64,000 nucleotides of DNA from Kosakonia radicincitans DSM 16656 (lineage in GTDB: Bacteria > Pseudomonadota > Gammaproteobacteria > Enterobacterales > Enterobacteriaceae): assembly GCF_000280495.2 (NCBI RefSeq), contig NZ_CP018016.1, positions 3,410,001 through 3,474,000 on the forward strand, written 5' to 3'. This document shows, piece by piece, positions 1 through 8,272 of this stretch (the first letter of the stretch is position 1; the number at the start of each line of letters is the position of its first letter). The translations under genes were made by a program, and so were the position numbers. The notes under the pieces are model-generated. The model was not told the origin of the DNA. It worked only from the letters and a program-made list of their open reading frames with translations, and did not search any database.

Positions 1-629
1 GTACGCTTTCCCTCTGGTTCCTGCTGCTGGGCATTGCCTGGGCCGCATTTCGGCGCATTATTTTTCTGTTGTATCCCGATATATTGCGCGATGCGCTGTT
101 TAATTTCGCCGTCATGCAGTCGCTGTTTTACATTCCTTTCTTTATCCTTGGTGCGCTGACTTTCATAAATCCGCGGCTAAAATCACTTTTTACCACGCCG
201 TCACCGTGGTGCATGGTTGGCTCAGCGCTGGCGTTTGTTGCTTATCTGCTTAACCAACGCTATGGCAGCGGCGATGCGTGGATGTATGAAACCGAAGCGG
301 TAATTACCATGCTGCTGGGGCTGTGGATGGTGAATGTGGTGTTCTCGCTGGGGCACCGGTTGCTTAATTTTCAGTCGGCGCGGGTGAGTTATTTTGTCAA
401 TGCGTCGCTGTTTATTTATCTGGTACACCATCCGCTGACGCTGCTCTTTGGCGCATGGATCACTCCACATATTCAGTCCAACGCGTTAGGTTTTGTCACC
501 GGACTGGTATTCGTCATTGGGATTGCGGTTTTGCTGTATGAAATTCACTTGCGCATTCCGCTGCTGCGTTTTCTCTTCTCCGGTAAACCGCAGGAGAAAG
601 AGGTGAAAACCCACGCTACCGCCCGTTGA
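1..629 (+). CDS. opgC: Osmoregulated periplasmic glucan succinyltransferase OpgC (3' part)
   Basis: The reading frame is open from base 3 and runs off the left edge, so only the C-terminal ~208 residues are present; the full protein is about 385 residues. It is strongly hydrophobic, with several predicted membrane helices (for example around bases 12-70, 120-175, 220-260 and 480-545) and a short basic cytoplasmic tail. This fits the acyltransferase-3 type integral membrane protein OpgC (MdoC), which transfers succinyl groups to periplasmic glucans. Position also supports the call: in E. coli it is the neighbour of the ymdB/clsC region and faces it tail to tail, as here. Only 36 bp separate its stop from the ymdB stop, so clsC, which lies here in E. 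coli, is missing. Confidence 0.9.
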   Translation, partial: TLSLWFLLLGIAWAAFRRIIFLLYPDILRDALFNFAVMQSLFYIPFFILGALTFINPRLKSLFTTPSPWCMVGSALAFVAYLLNQRYGSGDAWMYETEAVITMLLGLWMVNVVFSLGHRLLNFQSARVSYFVNASLFIYLVHHPLTLLFGAWITPHIQSNALGFVTGLVFVIGIAVLLYEIHLRIPLLRFLFSGKPQEKEVKTHATAR

Positions 630-665
630 TTTCGCAGGCTGCTCCTGGAGTAGCCTGCGCTTGCC

Positions 666-1208
666 CTATTTTGCAGGTTCTTCGCCCTGCTGTGTTAATA
701 ATCGCTGGTAAAGGTGCGCCGTTTCGCCATCAAAGCAGACAAACAAGACCTGCTGTAGCTGAGGGCGTCGGATCAAATGTGCAGACACCGTGTTGACCGC
801 GATCTCTGCCGCCGCCGCTTTCGGATAGCCATACACACCAGTACTTATCGCCGGGAAAGCGATCGTGGTGTAGCCGTTCGCTTCAGCCAGCAACAGACTG
901 TTGCGGTACGCATCCTCCAGCAGATGAGCTTCGTGTTCACCGCCGCCGCGCCACACAGGGCCAACCGTGTGGATCACCGCTTTAGCGCGCAGATTTCCCG
1001 CCGTGGTGATCACCGCATGCCCCGGAGGGCACTCCCCTTGTTGCTGACGCACCTGCTGACACGCCTTCAACAACTCCGGTCCTGCCGCGCGATGAATAGC
1101 GCCATCAACACCGCCGCCGCCAAGTAGCGACGAGTTTGCGGCATTCACAATGACATCAACCTCGAGAGTAGTGATATCTCCCTGAAGTACCTGCATACGT
1201 GGCTGCAT
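666..1208 (-). CDS. ymdB: Macrodomain O-acetyl-ADP-ribose deacetylase YmdB
   Basis: The 180-residue protein is a single macrodomain. It shows the ligand-binding signatures VNAANSSL, the glycine-rich [10 protein letters not shown] loop and the second phosphate loop ISTGVYGYP, all close to E. coli YmdB. The family hydrolyses O-acetyl-ADP-ribose and ADP-ribosyl groups; E. coli YmdB also modulates RNase III and biofilm formation. I chose the ATG at 1208 because a GGGGGC Shine-Dalgarno lies just upstream; the longer frame would need a TTG start. It is the cytoplasmic neighbour of ymdA, 75 bp downstream of it on the same strand. Confidence 0.95.
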   Translation of the reverse strand: MQPRMQVLQGDITTLEVDVIVNAANSSLLGGGGVDGAIHRAAGPELLKACQQVRQQQGECPPGHAVITTAGNLRAKAVIHTVGPVWRGGGEHEAHLLEDAYRNSLLLAEANGYTTIAFPAISTGVYGYPKAAAAEIAVNTVSAHLIRRPQLQQVLFVCFDGETAHLYQRLLTQQGEEPAK

Positions 1209-1283
1209 TTTTGCCCCCTTTTCGGTCAATCAACCGCCTTTCCGATAAGTGTATCCTGGAGCGGGGGCAACATGCAGGCACAA

Positions 1284-1580
1284 TCAGTGATAACTGATAA
1301 CGACAATAGCCTTTGAATGCTCTGGATCGAGATAGTGCATCTCGACTTTCGCCAGCGATGCAAAAGACTGCTCGGCAATGTCACGCAGCGAAAATTGCTG
1401 CGTTTCGACCTTTTGCCCCTGCGGGCAAGAGAGCTCCAGTTGCTGCGAGTGGGTACGATAATCGCAACCACCTTCAACAATTGCACCCTGGAAATGAATG
1501 ATCCCACCTGGCGTAGCAGCGCCGACAGAAGTGGTAGATAAAAGGATAATGAGAGACAGGAATGTCATAAAAAGCCGCAT
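1284..1580 (-). CDS. ymdA: YmdA-like small exported protein
   Basis: The 98-residue product begins with a signal peptide (MRLFMTFLSLIILLSTTSVGA). The mature part has two cysteines, in GGCDYR and ELSCPQ, which could form a disulfide and resemble the conserved pair of fimbrial-type small domains. The ATG at 1580 has GAGGTG seven bases upstream, better than the GTG two codons earlier. Identity as YmdA rests mainly on position upstream of ymdB and on size. In E. coli the curli genes csgBAC lie immediately upstream of ymdA; here that side opens onto ycdZ after about 160 bp without a gene. Confidence 0.7.
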   Translation of the reverse strand: MRLFMTFLSLIILLSTTSVGAATPGGIIHFQGAIVEGGCDYRTHSQQLELSCPQGQKVETQQFSLRDIAEQSFASLAKVEMHYLDPEHSKAIVVISYH

Positions 1581-1738
1581 AAACACCTCACAGATTACTC
1601 ATCCTTGATGGTGGGAGTCAGATATTCCACCTACCTGACTCATCGGCATTTTTAATTAATCTCTTTAATAGTTTAGCGTACAAAACGCACTGTTGCGGGC
1701 TACCAGGCTGTTTTTATAAGATTTTTTATTGATGCGAT

Positions 1739-2221
1739 TTATACTTTTTCTTGCTCGTTTAGCAAAGGCTGCGCACGGCGAGCAGCGATCCACAAGCCGC
1801 TATTTTTCATGGCGTAACCGAAAAGCAGCCCGACGGCCAGCGAAGGCACAATCATCTGCCACTCACTCTGCCCGGCAAACGTCGCGCAGGCACCAATAAA
1901 AGTGCCCGGCACAAAAGAGAGCAGCAAGCTTTTGGCCTGCAAGCACATCAGGAATGCCACCACGCCGGTCATCATATAGCCGACGATCGACAAATGCGGT
2001 GCCAGCGCTGCGCCATGAATAATCACTTGTGCCCAGACAACACCGCTCATGACGGTACAGGTGGAGATCAGTAGCCCTTTCAACCCGCCCTGCGGGCAGG
2101 CGAAATAAGCCGTACATCCGAGAAAGCCCGCCCAGCTAATCAAGCCGAGGGAAACGGCCACCCAGCCCCAAAGGCCAGAGAGGATACCCGTCGTCAGTGC
2201 AATAGAAAGGAGAATGTTCAT
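1739..2221 (-). CDS. ycdZ: DUF1097 inner-membrane protein YcdZ
   Basis: The 160-residue protein is almost wholly hydrophobic, with about five or six membrane helices and the family landmarks GLWGWVAVSLGL, FLGCTAYFACPQGG and FVPGTFIGACATFAGQ. It closely resembles E. coli YcdZ, a DUF1097 inner-membrane protein of unknown function. I chose the MNILLS start by similarity to E. coli; a start four codons upstream (2233) is possible and neither has a strong ribosome binding site. Its gene follows ycdX and ycdY on the same strand, as in E. coli. Confidence 0.9.
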   Translation of the reverse strand: MNILLSIALTTGILSGLWGWVAVSLGLISWAGFLGCTAYFACPQGGLKGLLISTCTVMSGVVWAQVIIHGAALAPHLSIVGYMMTGVVAFLMCLQAKSLLLSFVPGTFIGACATFAGQSEWQMIVPSLAVGLLFGYAMKNSGLWIAARRAQPLLNEQEKV

Positions 2222-2322
2222 GGCGCGCATCATAGCAGATGCGCACCGGGGTTATGTGACCACAGGCACATTAATTGAAACGATTAATTATTCGTTACAT
2301 TTGATTGGTGATATGCATCACA

Positions 2323-2877
2323 TTATTCGGCAGATTCTTCCTGCAATTCATCCCACATTGCTGCAATCGCATCTCGCGAGAGTGGTGCCATTGTGCGCCA
2401 GAACGGCGTGGTCGCGTGGGCTTCCACCTTACCGAAGAACGTGCCACACCACGGCAGCAGATAGTCTGCGAATAGGGTTTCCAGCGCTTCGCTTTCATCC
2501 TCAGCCGACTGGTCTTCCAGCCAGGAGGCTGCCAGCAGCAATGTACCAATATGATCGGCTGGCGCATCGGTTAACGGCATGCCACGGCTCGACAAAAATG
2601 AACGGACTTCAGCTTCTGTAGCGCCATCCACCCAGGCGCTGCGAAACGGCGACACCCGGCACTCTTCGCCGACAAACAGCGCGTTGTAATCGGCAGCCAG
2701 CGCCTGCGCATCGCAGTTTTTTTGCAGGCGCTCCAGCAATTCATCCTGCTCCAGGGGCCAGCTTTCCGCCAGTTTCCCCTCGCGGATCAGAGTGTACAGC
2801 GGCACCAGCAGCGGATCCTGCGGCTGACGATAAAACAGCGAGCCAAGTACGCGGCAAAGGATAGAAAATTCGTTCAT
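2323..2877 (-). CDS. ycdY: TorD-family chaperone YcdY
   Basis: The 184-residue all-alpha protein belongs to the TorD/DmsD redox-chaperone family. It is acidic, with the characteristic EDESEALETLFADYLLPW segment in the second half. In E. coli YcdY acts as a chaperone that assists insertion of zinc into the phosphatase YcdX and is tied to swarming. The gene lies 19 bp downstream of ycdX, so the two are presumably co-transcribed. Confidence 0.92.
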   Translation of the reverse strand: MNEFSILCRVLGSLFYRQPQDPLLVPLYTLIREGKLAESWPLEQDELLERLQKNCDAQALAADYNALFVGEECRVSPFRSAWVDGATEAEVRSFLSSRGMPLTDAPADHIGTLLLAASWLEDQSAEDESEALETLFADYLLPWCGTFFGKVEAHATTPFWRTMAPLSRDAIAAMWDELQEESAE

Positions 2878-2896
2878 TCAGTTGTTCCAGTCAGTA

Positions 2897-3634
2897 TTAA
2901 AGTTCAGCAAATTCAGCAATTGGCGCCATGCCGCGGGACTCAAGGAAACTCAGCAGGCGACGCGGTGAGACGTTCAGAATACGTTCTTCCGGGAAACCGA
3001 CATCATCGAGTACCTTACGGCATTCAGTGAAATCACCCAGTGTAAACGCGGTGTGAGAATCCGATCCCAGTGCAACCCAGCCGCCAGCATCACGCACCGC
3101 GGCAGCAATCGCACGGCAGTTATCTTCACTACCTTTGCGTGAGTGCATAAAGGAAGAGTTGTTAATCTCCAGCGCCACCTGATATTTCGCGGCAGCTTCC
3201 GCGATTGCAGGAATATCAACCTCAAATTTCGGGTTGCCGGGATGGCTGATAATGTGAACGTTGCCGCTGGCCATTGTGGCAATCATCGCCTGCGTATGCG
3301 CGGCTTTATCCTGCGGTGGAAAGACCGGTTCATGGAAACCGGCAATGATCAGATCGAGTGATGACAGCATCGGGCCGGTGCAGTCGATCTCACCATCGGT
3401 GTTTTTAATGTTGGCCTCAATACCGCGCAAAATCCCCACGCCATCCACCAGACGCGGCCAGATGCGCATATTGACGAAGTGCCAGTAATGCGGCGCATCC
3501 GCCATATCCGGGCCGTGGTCAGTAATGGCAAACAGTTTGATGCCTTTGCTTTTTGCTTCGGCAATATAATCATGAAGCGTGCTATAAGCATGGGTGCTGG
3601 CGACGGTATGCATATGCAGGTCAACGGGGTACAT
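2897..3634 (-). CDS. ycdX: PHP-domain phosphatase YcdX
   Basis: The 245-residue cytoplasmic protein is a PHP-domain hydrolase. The metal ligands of the trinuclear zinc site are visible as DLHMHT near residue 5, TDHGPD near 39, HISHPGNP near 130 and LGSDSHTA near 193. It matches the length of E. coli YcdX (245 residues). It is the first gene of the ycdX-ycdY unit, and its chaperone follows directly. Confidence 0.95.
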   Translation of the reverse strand: MYPVDLHMHTVASTHAYSTLHDYIAEAKSKGIKLFAITDHGPDMADAPHYWHFVNMRIWPRLVDGVGILRGIEANIKNTDGEIDCTGPMLSSLDLIIAGFHEPVFPPQDKAAHTQAMIATMASGNVHIISHPGNPKFEVDIPAIAEAAAKYQVALEINNSSFMHSRKGSEDNCRAIAAAVRDAGGWVALGSDSHTAFTLGDFTECRKVLDDVGFPEERILNVSPRRLLSFLESRGMAPIAEFAEL

Positions 3635-3719
3635 GGCTCACTCCTGTCGTTATTTTTTGCAAGGATAGCAGTTATCGGTGTCGATTTTAATGACAAAACC
3701 CGGCCGGGCCGGGCTTTCA

Positions 3720-4658
3720 TTAATAACCCCGAACTCTGTCAACGCGCCCGCTGACGGTTTCTCCGCGCTCCAGTTTGCCAATAGTGTGGCTGATAAACTC
3801 AATGGCTTCGGTTGGTCTCGTGAACGCCGCAATGTGCGGAGTCATTGCCACACGCGGATGCGCCCACAGCGGATTATCAGCAGGGAGCGGCTCGCGGCTG
3901 AACACATCAAGCATCGCGCCCTTCACCTTTCCGCTCTCCAGCGCCGCCAGCAGATCGGCTTCAACAACATGGACGCCGCGTGCCAGGTTCATCACGTAAC
4001 TGTGGTCGGCAAGTTGATTAAGCAGTGACTGATTAATAAGACCAACCGTTTCCGGCGTATTCGGCAGCAAGTTGATCAGCACACGCGTGCCCTGCAAAAA
4101 ATCGCCCAGTTCTTCAGGGCCAGCAAAACTTTGTACACCAGGCAGCGACTTACGGCTGCGGCTCCAGCAACGCACCGGAAATCCCCACGGCAGCAGGCTT
4201 TCCGCGACTTTTGAACCCAACACACCCGCACCAAGAATACCGACAGTGAAATCGCCGTGCGCATACTCTTCCAGTTGCTGCCATCTGGACTGCTGTTTTA
4301 ACGCCTGATAATCATCAAAACGCCGGAACCAATGCAGCACCTGGCTTACCGCATACTCTTGCATTTGCGATCCCATCCCGGTGTCTTCCAGGCGGAATAG
4401 CGGAATATCATCAGCCAGCATCCCCGGGTTGGCGCTGAGCTGACCAAGAATGGCATCAACCCCGGCGCCAAGCGCAAACACCCCTTTCAGTTTACGTCCT
4501 TTAAGCATTTCGACAGGGGGATGCCACACCAGGGCATAATCCGCCGGGGCATTATCGCCTGCCGTCCATGCACGCACATTCACCTGCGGCATCGCCTTAC
4601 GCAGCGCGTTAATCCAGTATTCGCTATTAAAGGAAGGGTGATAAAAAATAATGTCCAT
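3720..4658 (-). CDS. ghrA: Glyoxylate/hydroxypyruvate reductase A
   Basis: The 312-residue protein is a D-isomer-specific 2-hydroxyacid dehydrogenase that reduces glyoxylate to glycolate and hydroxypyruvate to glycerate with NADPH. The dinucleotide fold is marked by [14 protein letters not shown] near residue 137; [20 protein letters not shown] and the catalytic His in PHIAAFT follow. The length equals E. coli GhrA. It is the last core gene before tRNA serX, the same adjacency as in E. coli. Confidence 0.95.
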   Translation of the reverse strand: MDIIFYHPSFNSEYWINALRKAMPQVNVRAWTAGDNAPADYALVWHPPVEMLKGRKLKGVFALGAGVDAILGQLSANPGMLADDIPLFRLEDTGMGSQMQEYAVSQVLHWFRRFDDYQALKQQSRWQQLEEYAHGDFTVGILGAGVLGSKVAESLLPWGFPVRCWSRSRKSLPGVQSFAGPEELGDFLQGTRVLINLLPNTPETVGLINQSLLNQLADHSYVMNLARGVHVVEADLLAALESGKVKGAMLDVFSREPLPADNPLWAHPRVAMTPHIAAFTRPTEAIEFISHTIGKLERGETVSGRVDRVRGY

Positions 4659-4919
4659 TCCAACTCCAGAAATCGTTGTGATGTATCCGGATAATTCCCG
4701 GTTCTATTGGGTATTTTAAAAGGGTGATCAGCATAACAAATTTCTCCTGTACGCCGCGGAGAAAGTACCGTGATGAGAAAAAAAGCGATTTCAGAACGTT
4801 TAAGAAGCAGGTTGTTTGAAGTTTGTCTAAACACGCTAATTTATTGAAAAAGAAGATTGACGCCGCAATGGCTTTTCCCTACATTAGCGCCCGTCCCGAT
4901 GACATCGGGAAGACAATGT

Positions 4920-5007
4920 GGTGAGGTGTCCGAGTGGCTGAAGGAGCACGCCTGGAAAGTGTGTATACGGCAACGTATCGGGGGTTCGAATCCCCCCCTC
5001 ACCGCCA
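4920..5007 (+). tRNA. serX: tRNA-Ser (anticodon GGA), serX
   Basis: This is an 88-nt class II tRNA with CCA encoded in the gene. The acceptor stem GGTGAGG pairs with CCTCACC, the T-arm is GGGGGTTCGAATCCCCC, and a long variable arm follows the anticodon loop, whose anticodon reads GGA in CTGGAAA. Together with ghrA upstream this identifies serX, a known insertion site for genomic islands. Everything to its right looks like accessory DNA. Confidence 0.97.
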
Positions 5008-5015
5008 TATTCCGA

Positions 5016-5045
5016 GCGCATGTTATTAATTAACATGCGCTTTTT
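5016..5045 (+). terminator. Rho-independent terminator of serX
   Basis: A 10-bp perfect stem (GCGCATGTTA / TAACATGCGC) with a 5-base loop is followed by five T residues. It starts nine bases after the tRNA 3' end and is the natural terminator of serX. Confidence 0.85.
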
Positions 5046-5063
5046 CTTTTGTACGTCTTTTCG

Positions 5064-5084
5064 GTATGCCATCCAGTATGCCAT
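5064..5084. repeat. Direct repeat GTATGCCAT x2 in the tRNA-proximal attachment region
   Basis: Two copies of GTATGCCAT lie three bases apart at 5064 and 5076, about 60 bp past the tRNA. Such repeats are common between a tRNA and a P4-type integrase gene, where they may serve as integrase arm sites. No integrase gene follows here. The interpretation is an inference. Confidence 0.4.
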
Positions 5085-5140
5085 TGCCGTCTGGCTTGCG
5101 CTGGCTCACTTGCGAAGGCATCGGACAGGGCACTCCCCTT

Positions 5141-5989
5141 TCATTTCGCTGCCAGTGCTCCCGGGTAGTGCCGGGCGATGATGTCATTCAGTTTATCGAC
5201 CAACTCTGGTCGCTTAAAGGTTATATGGGCTGTTCCCTTTTGAAAGTATTTGATTGCAAACATTTCATCCTCGTACCGATTGCTGTGCCTGTCATCATGG
5301 ATGTGATCACCTAACCGACGGGTAACGTCAGCGCGGTTGTCAGGTACGGGCTTCCCATCCAGAAGAATCAGCATGCGCTCCAGGTCTGCTAAACGATCGC
5401 GCTGCCAGCCCCAGCTGAGCCCAAATCCCCACCGGTCACATTTGACCAGCCCACTGACGATGATTTTCCTTCCAAATTTGCAAGGGCTGTTCGTCTTAAA
5501 ATCCCAGCTAAGTCCTTTGAAGACGTTAATTACACCCCGTTCAAATACCTCGCCCTTATTCAGATGCAGTTGCTCGAATGTGTTGAGAATATTTTCTTCG
5601 CTTACGGCCGGAATATCCCCCTTTTCCAGGCTATTGTGCCACTCATCACGGGCCTGAGCATCCATCAGGCTCAGCATGTCGGAGCGCTTCATTAAATCCC
5701 GCCAGATGCCGCGATCGAGATTGCAGGTGATGGCTTTCATCGCCGCTTCTCTTTTTTCCATCAACCAGCAGCCGCAACGGAAATCTTGTTTCATAGCCCA
5801 GTCCAGAGCTGTTTTTCCGCCGATACTACGGGTCAGCGTCGAAATATCGTCAAGCTGCTGTATCAGCGTCTCAATCTGTGCAATCGCGGCATTACGTCCG
5901 GTGACTATACGCTCAATGCTGGTGGAGCAAATCACGTCGGTGTGACCGATTAAAACCTCGGGGTCGGTGAGAGTCAGTTCTGACATCAT
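5141..5989 (-). CDS. DUF4942 domain-containing protein
   Basis: The 282-residue protein belongs to the DUF4942 family found at the distal end of CbtA/CbeA cargo blocks in CP4-like islands; its biochemical role is not known. Recognisable family segments are GGKTALDWAMKQDFRCGCW, a WRDLMKRSDMLSLMD stretch, and the C-terminal block with IKYFQKGTAHITFKRPELVDKLN. The last of these resembles a methyltransferase-associated motif. I chose the ATG at 5989 because AAGGAAAG lies just upstream; a second ATG follows directly. It is the gene nearest the tRNA, where an integrase is normally expected. Confidence 0.75.
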   Translation of the reverse strand: MMSELTLTDPEVLIGHTDVICSTSIERIVTGRNAAIAQIETLIQQLDDISTLTRSIGGKTALDWAMKQDFRCGCWLMEKREAAMKAITCNLDRGIWRDLMKRSDMLSLMDAQARDEWHNSLEKGDIPAVSEENILNTFEQLHLNKGEVFERGVINVFKGLSWDFKTNSPCKFGRKIIVSGLVKCDRWGFGLSWGWQRDRLADLERMLILLDGKPVPDNRADVTRRLGDHIHDDRHSNRYEDEMFAIKYFQKGTAHITFKRPELVDKLNDIIARHYPGALAAK

Positions 5990-6010
5990 TTCTTTCCTTA
6001 TATAAAGCAA

Positions 6011-6036
6011 AGCGCCAGTCGGTGAGGACTGGCGCT
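6011..6036 (-). terminator. Hairpin ahead of the DUF4942 gene
   Basis: A perfect 10-bp stem (AGCGCCAGTC / GACTGGCGCT) with a 6-base loop sits 21 bases upstream of the DUF4942 start. On the minus strand it is followed by TTGCTTTATA, so it could be a weak terminator for the upstream genes or a leader attenuator. Confidence 0.5.
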
Positions 6037-6066
6037 TATGCGCGTGCGTTGAGTATGGTTCGGTGG

Positions 6067-6238
6067 CTAATTTGTTCTGGCCTGTTGCAGAAGCTGCAGA
6101 TGGCGGAGATCGCGAACGTTCTGTAATGCCTGTTCAATCTAGGGCAACAGGGCTGCTGAGTCGGTGTTGTCTTCGTCGTTATCGAAGATAATCTCGCTTC
6201 AGAATGTTGAGAGCGGCTTCAGTGGTTAATTCTGGCAT
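6067..6238 (-). pseudogene. DUF957 family protein, decayed
   Basis: Reading from an ATG at 6238 gives MPELTTEAALNILK, the usual start of DUF957 proteins. The frame then breaks; a second frame gives EIIFDNDEDNTDSAALLP, a TAG stop, then IEQALQNVRDLRHLQLLQQ up to a stop at 6067. A complete relative would be about 65-70 residues, so there is an internal deletion with frame shift plus a nonsense codon. In intact islands this gene normally sits downstream of the cbtA/DUF5983 pair, exactly as here. Confidence 0.7.
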
Positions 6239-6267
6239 TAGAAAGCCTTGAGGTGATTGATGTTGAG

Positions 6268-6759
6268 TTACCAGTCAAAGGTGGTAAAACCCGGCAGCAC
6301 TTCGCCAAAGGCATCCAGATGAATGATGCCAGCGGCGTAGCGACGGATAAGCGTCACCACTAACCGGCGGCAGGCTTTCGACAGACCGAGGCGTTTGAGG
6401 CGTAAAACCGGAAATGACCATGCGCCCAGGTAGAGCAGATAACCCGAGCCGGTATAGCTAATCCATTCCGACTCGCCAAAGTCTTCATGCTGGTGTGAAT
6501 GGGTAAACAGCAGAGCATTGTCTTCAGCCGTGATATGCGCGGTGCTGCACTGAATGCCGTTAACGCGGGCGAGGGGCGGCAGCGGATCTTCAACAATCAG
6601 CTTGCCGGGGGCGTCAGCAACGCGAAGCGAATAACCGTTGTCACAGACTACATTGATCAGGTCAGCCAGTTCAATACCGTCAATATCTACAGCGTTCCGG
6701 CCCATATTGAGGGCCAGAACGTTGATGCTATCGGCTTCTGCCGTCAGGGATAACTTCAT
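6268..6759 (-). CDS. DUF5983 family protein
   Basis: The 163-residue protein belongs to the DUF5983 family that accompanies CbtA toxins; its function is unknown. Landmarks are the N-terminal LNMGRNAVDIDGIELADLI and the segment LLFTHSHQHEDFGESEWI with several histidines and acidic residues. Its start overlaps the cbtA stop by four bases (ATGA), so translation is probably coupled. Confidence 0.75.
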   Translation of the reverse strand: MKLSLTAEADSINVLALNMGRNAVDIDGIELADLINVVCDNGYSLRVADAPGKLIVEDPLPPLARVNGIQCSTAHITAEDNALLFTHSHQHEDFGESEWISYTGSGYLLYLGAWSFPVLRLKRLGLSKACRRLVVTLIRRYAAGIIHLDAFGEVLPGFTTFDW

Positions 6760-7133
6760 TGCTGCACCTCGCGATATTTACCGGTGGTGATGTCGGTAAC
6801 GGCTTTATACCCGCTGCGGATCATCAGCCCGGTAGCCTTACGGGCGAGAAGAACATCGATGCTCCTGATAAGCGGTGACTGTGTTTCTGCGTTAAAACCG
6901 CGACGGTCCGTACGAACCAGGTCGTATTTCTCCACCATAAAGTTCACGGCGTCGCACAGTGAGAGCCCGGCGTTGATATGCTCCTGGATCACGCCATCGT
7001 TGCCAAACGGCGTGTCGTTCAGCGTCAGACCGTAGTGGCGGTCCAGCAGGCGGCTCAGGAGGCGCTGCCAGATCTCCACGGGTGACGGACGCGGATAAGC
7101 CTCCCGCGTTGAGGATAGTGATTGGGTTTGCAT
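6756..7133 (-). CDS. cbtA: CbtA/YeeV-family type IV toxin
   Basis: The 125-residue protein is a clear CbtA (YeeV/YkfI/YpjF) toxin. It has RPSPVEIWQRLLSRLLDRHYGLTLNDTPF near residues 16-45, SLCDAVNFMVEKYDLVRTDRRGF near 57-80 and the ATGLMIRSGYK tail. Family members bind FtsZ and MreB and block cell-shape maintenance and division. The cognate antitoxin CbeA lies upstream, but a second, diverged toxin-like gene is interposed (7233-7607). Confidence 0.9.
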   Translation of the reverse strand: MQTQSLSSTREAYPRPSPVEIWQRLLSRLLDRHYGLTLNDTPFGNDGVIQEHINAGLSLCDAVNFMVEKYDLVRTDRRGFNAETQSPLIRSIDVLLARKATGLMIRSGYKAVTDITTGKYREVQQ

Positions 7134-7232
7134 TGGGTTTACTCCATTAATAAGGCCGCGCCAGCCGTTACGACAACGGTTACTGCCGCTGGTGGTATCG
7201 CCTGTACCAGACGATGGTGTGATGGCGGGGAA

Positions 7233-7607
7233 TTAGCTTCTGGCTGACGACTGTCCGCTGATGATGAGGATGTTGTTGCTGCCTTCCAGACCCATCGCGT
7301 TTTGGGCATTCCGGATATCTGCTGGTGTGAGCAGTGGTGAGACGGGCTGGAGTGATTTTCCCCGATTATCAGTGCGCTCCAGGTCGCAGTCTTCAGCCAC
7401 CTCGTTCAGGGCATCAACCAGAGCATCACCGGCATCAATGCATTCCTGAATGGCATCGTCATCGCCAAACGGCGTGTCGTTGAGGGTAAGGCCGTAGTGA
7501 CGATCCAGCAGATATGTCAGGAGGCGCTGCCACACGTAAATCGGTGATTTATGGGTTAACCGCTCAATCTCTGCGGCCCGTTTTGCGGAGACAGGATAAA
7601 TTCTCAT
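7233..7607 (-). CDS. Second, diverged CbtA-family protein
   Basis: This 124-residue protein shares the CbtA core: VWQRLLTYLLDRHYGLTLNDTPFG near residues 23-45, followed by DDDAIQECIDAGDALVDALNEV. Its N-terminus (MRIYPVSAKRAAEIERL) and its C-terminus (NAQNAMGLEGSNNILIISGQ) differ from the neighbouring CbtA. The conserved DNA segment is visible in both genes, which suggests an old tandem duplication or recruitment of another subfamily. I chose the ATG at 7607; the open frame continues upstream without a plausible start. It lies directly after cbeA, where the canonical toxin normally sits. Confidence 0.75.
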   Translation of the reverse strand: MRIYPVSAKRAAEIERLTHKSPIYVWQRLLTYLLDRHYGLTLNDTPFGDDDAIQECIDAGDALVDALNEVAEDCDLERTDNRGKSLQPVSPLLTPADIRNAQNAMGLEGSNNILIISGQSSARS

Positions 7608-7648
7608 CGTTGGGTTCTCTTTGTGGGTTGGTGGTGCTACGGTAAGGT

Positions 7649-8008
7649 TTATGCGGCTGTTGCAGGCGTTGGGTAAAGCGCAATATAGACATAGCCGCAA
7701 CTACCCAGGGTGTCGGCATCGCATGTCAACCCTTTTGCATATAACGTGACGCCGTGCTGGTGACAGGGATTGAGTTCACCGGAAATAAGCATTAGTTCAA
7801 GCTGCTTAAGCAGTACCGGAAACGCCTGATCGAGATGGCGTAAATCCGCGTCGCTAAATGTCCCGGTGATACTGCTACGGTCAGCCAGATAGTGCAGGCG
7901 GTTGCCCTCCTGCACCAGCCGTGCACCAAAGCACGGTGTGACGGTGTGGTTAAGTCCCCACCATGGCTCAGCGATATTGTGGCTGATGGAGGGTATTTTA
8001 TTCGGCAC
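7649..8008 (-). CDS. cbeA: CbeA/YeeU-family antitoxin
   Basis: The 119-residue protein matches CbeA (YeeU). Shared segments include PWWGLNHTVTPCFGARLVQEGNRLHYLADR, GELNPCHQHGVTLYAKGLTC and DTLGSCGYVYIALYPTP. CbeA is a type IV antitoxin that stabilises FtsZ and MreB filaments and so counteracts CbtA without binding the toxin. I chose the GTG at 8008 because AAGGAG lies eight bases upstream and the resulting length fits the family (122 in YeeU); the open frame extends 44 codons further. Confidence 0.9.
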   Translation of the reverse strand: MPNKIPSISHNIAEPWWGLNHTVTPCFGARLVQEGNRLHYLADRSSITGTFSDADLRHLDQAFPVLLKQLELMLISGELNPCHQHGVTLYAKGLTCDADTLGSCGYVYIALYPTPATAA

Positions 8009-8030
8009 TTTCGCACTCCTTAAATTAATG

Positions 8031-8252
8031 TTAATTGAGCGTGACGCTGCGTAATACGACATACGGACCATGGCGGTCCTGACGGCGTTCAGCGAAAACC
8101 GCGAGCACGCCGCTGATATCCTGTACTTCCCGACCGGCATAGTGGCAGATACTGCCGGACCACTTATATTTGCCGGTACAGAAGCGAAACAGCCGGGACT
8201 GCGGATGCTGGCGGTATATCGTCATCGCCTGACGCTTACTGATGATTTTCAT
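8031..8252 (-). CDS. DUF987 family protein (YeeT-like)
   Basis: The 73-residue protein belongs to DUF987. It has the family features SRLFRFCTGKYKWSG, AGREVQDISGVLAVFAERR and the VTLN terminus. It is nearly always found between the RadC-like gene and cbeA, as here. No function is established. Confidence 0.85.
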   Translation of the reverse strand: MKIISKRQAMTIYRQHPQSRLFRFCTGKYKWSGSICHYAGREVQDISGVLAVFAERRQDRHGPYVVLRSVTLN

Positions 8253-8272
8253 AGGGTTAATCTCCTGTTGTG

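Noticed and set aside
4773..4847. 24-residue plus-strand frame MRKKAISERLRSRLFEVCL between ghrA and serX
   Set aside because: It has only a distant GGAG and no recognisable family; more likely intergenic chance.
4884..5084. Minus-strand frame reading GGEGGIRTPDTLPYTHFPGV
   Set aside because: It is the well-known spurious translation of a tRNA-Ser gene; the tRNA on the plus strand explains it.
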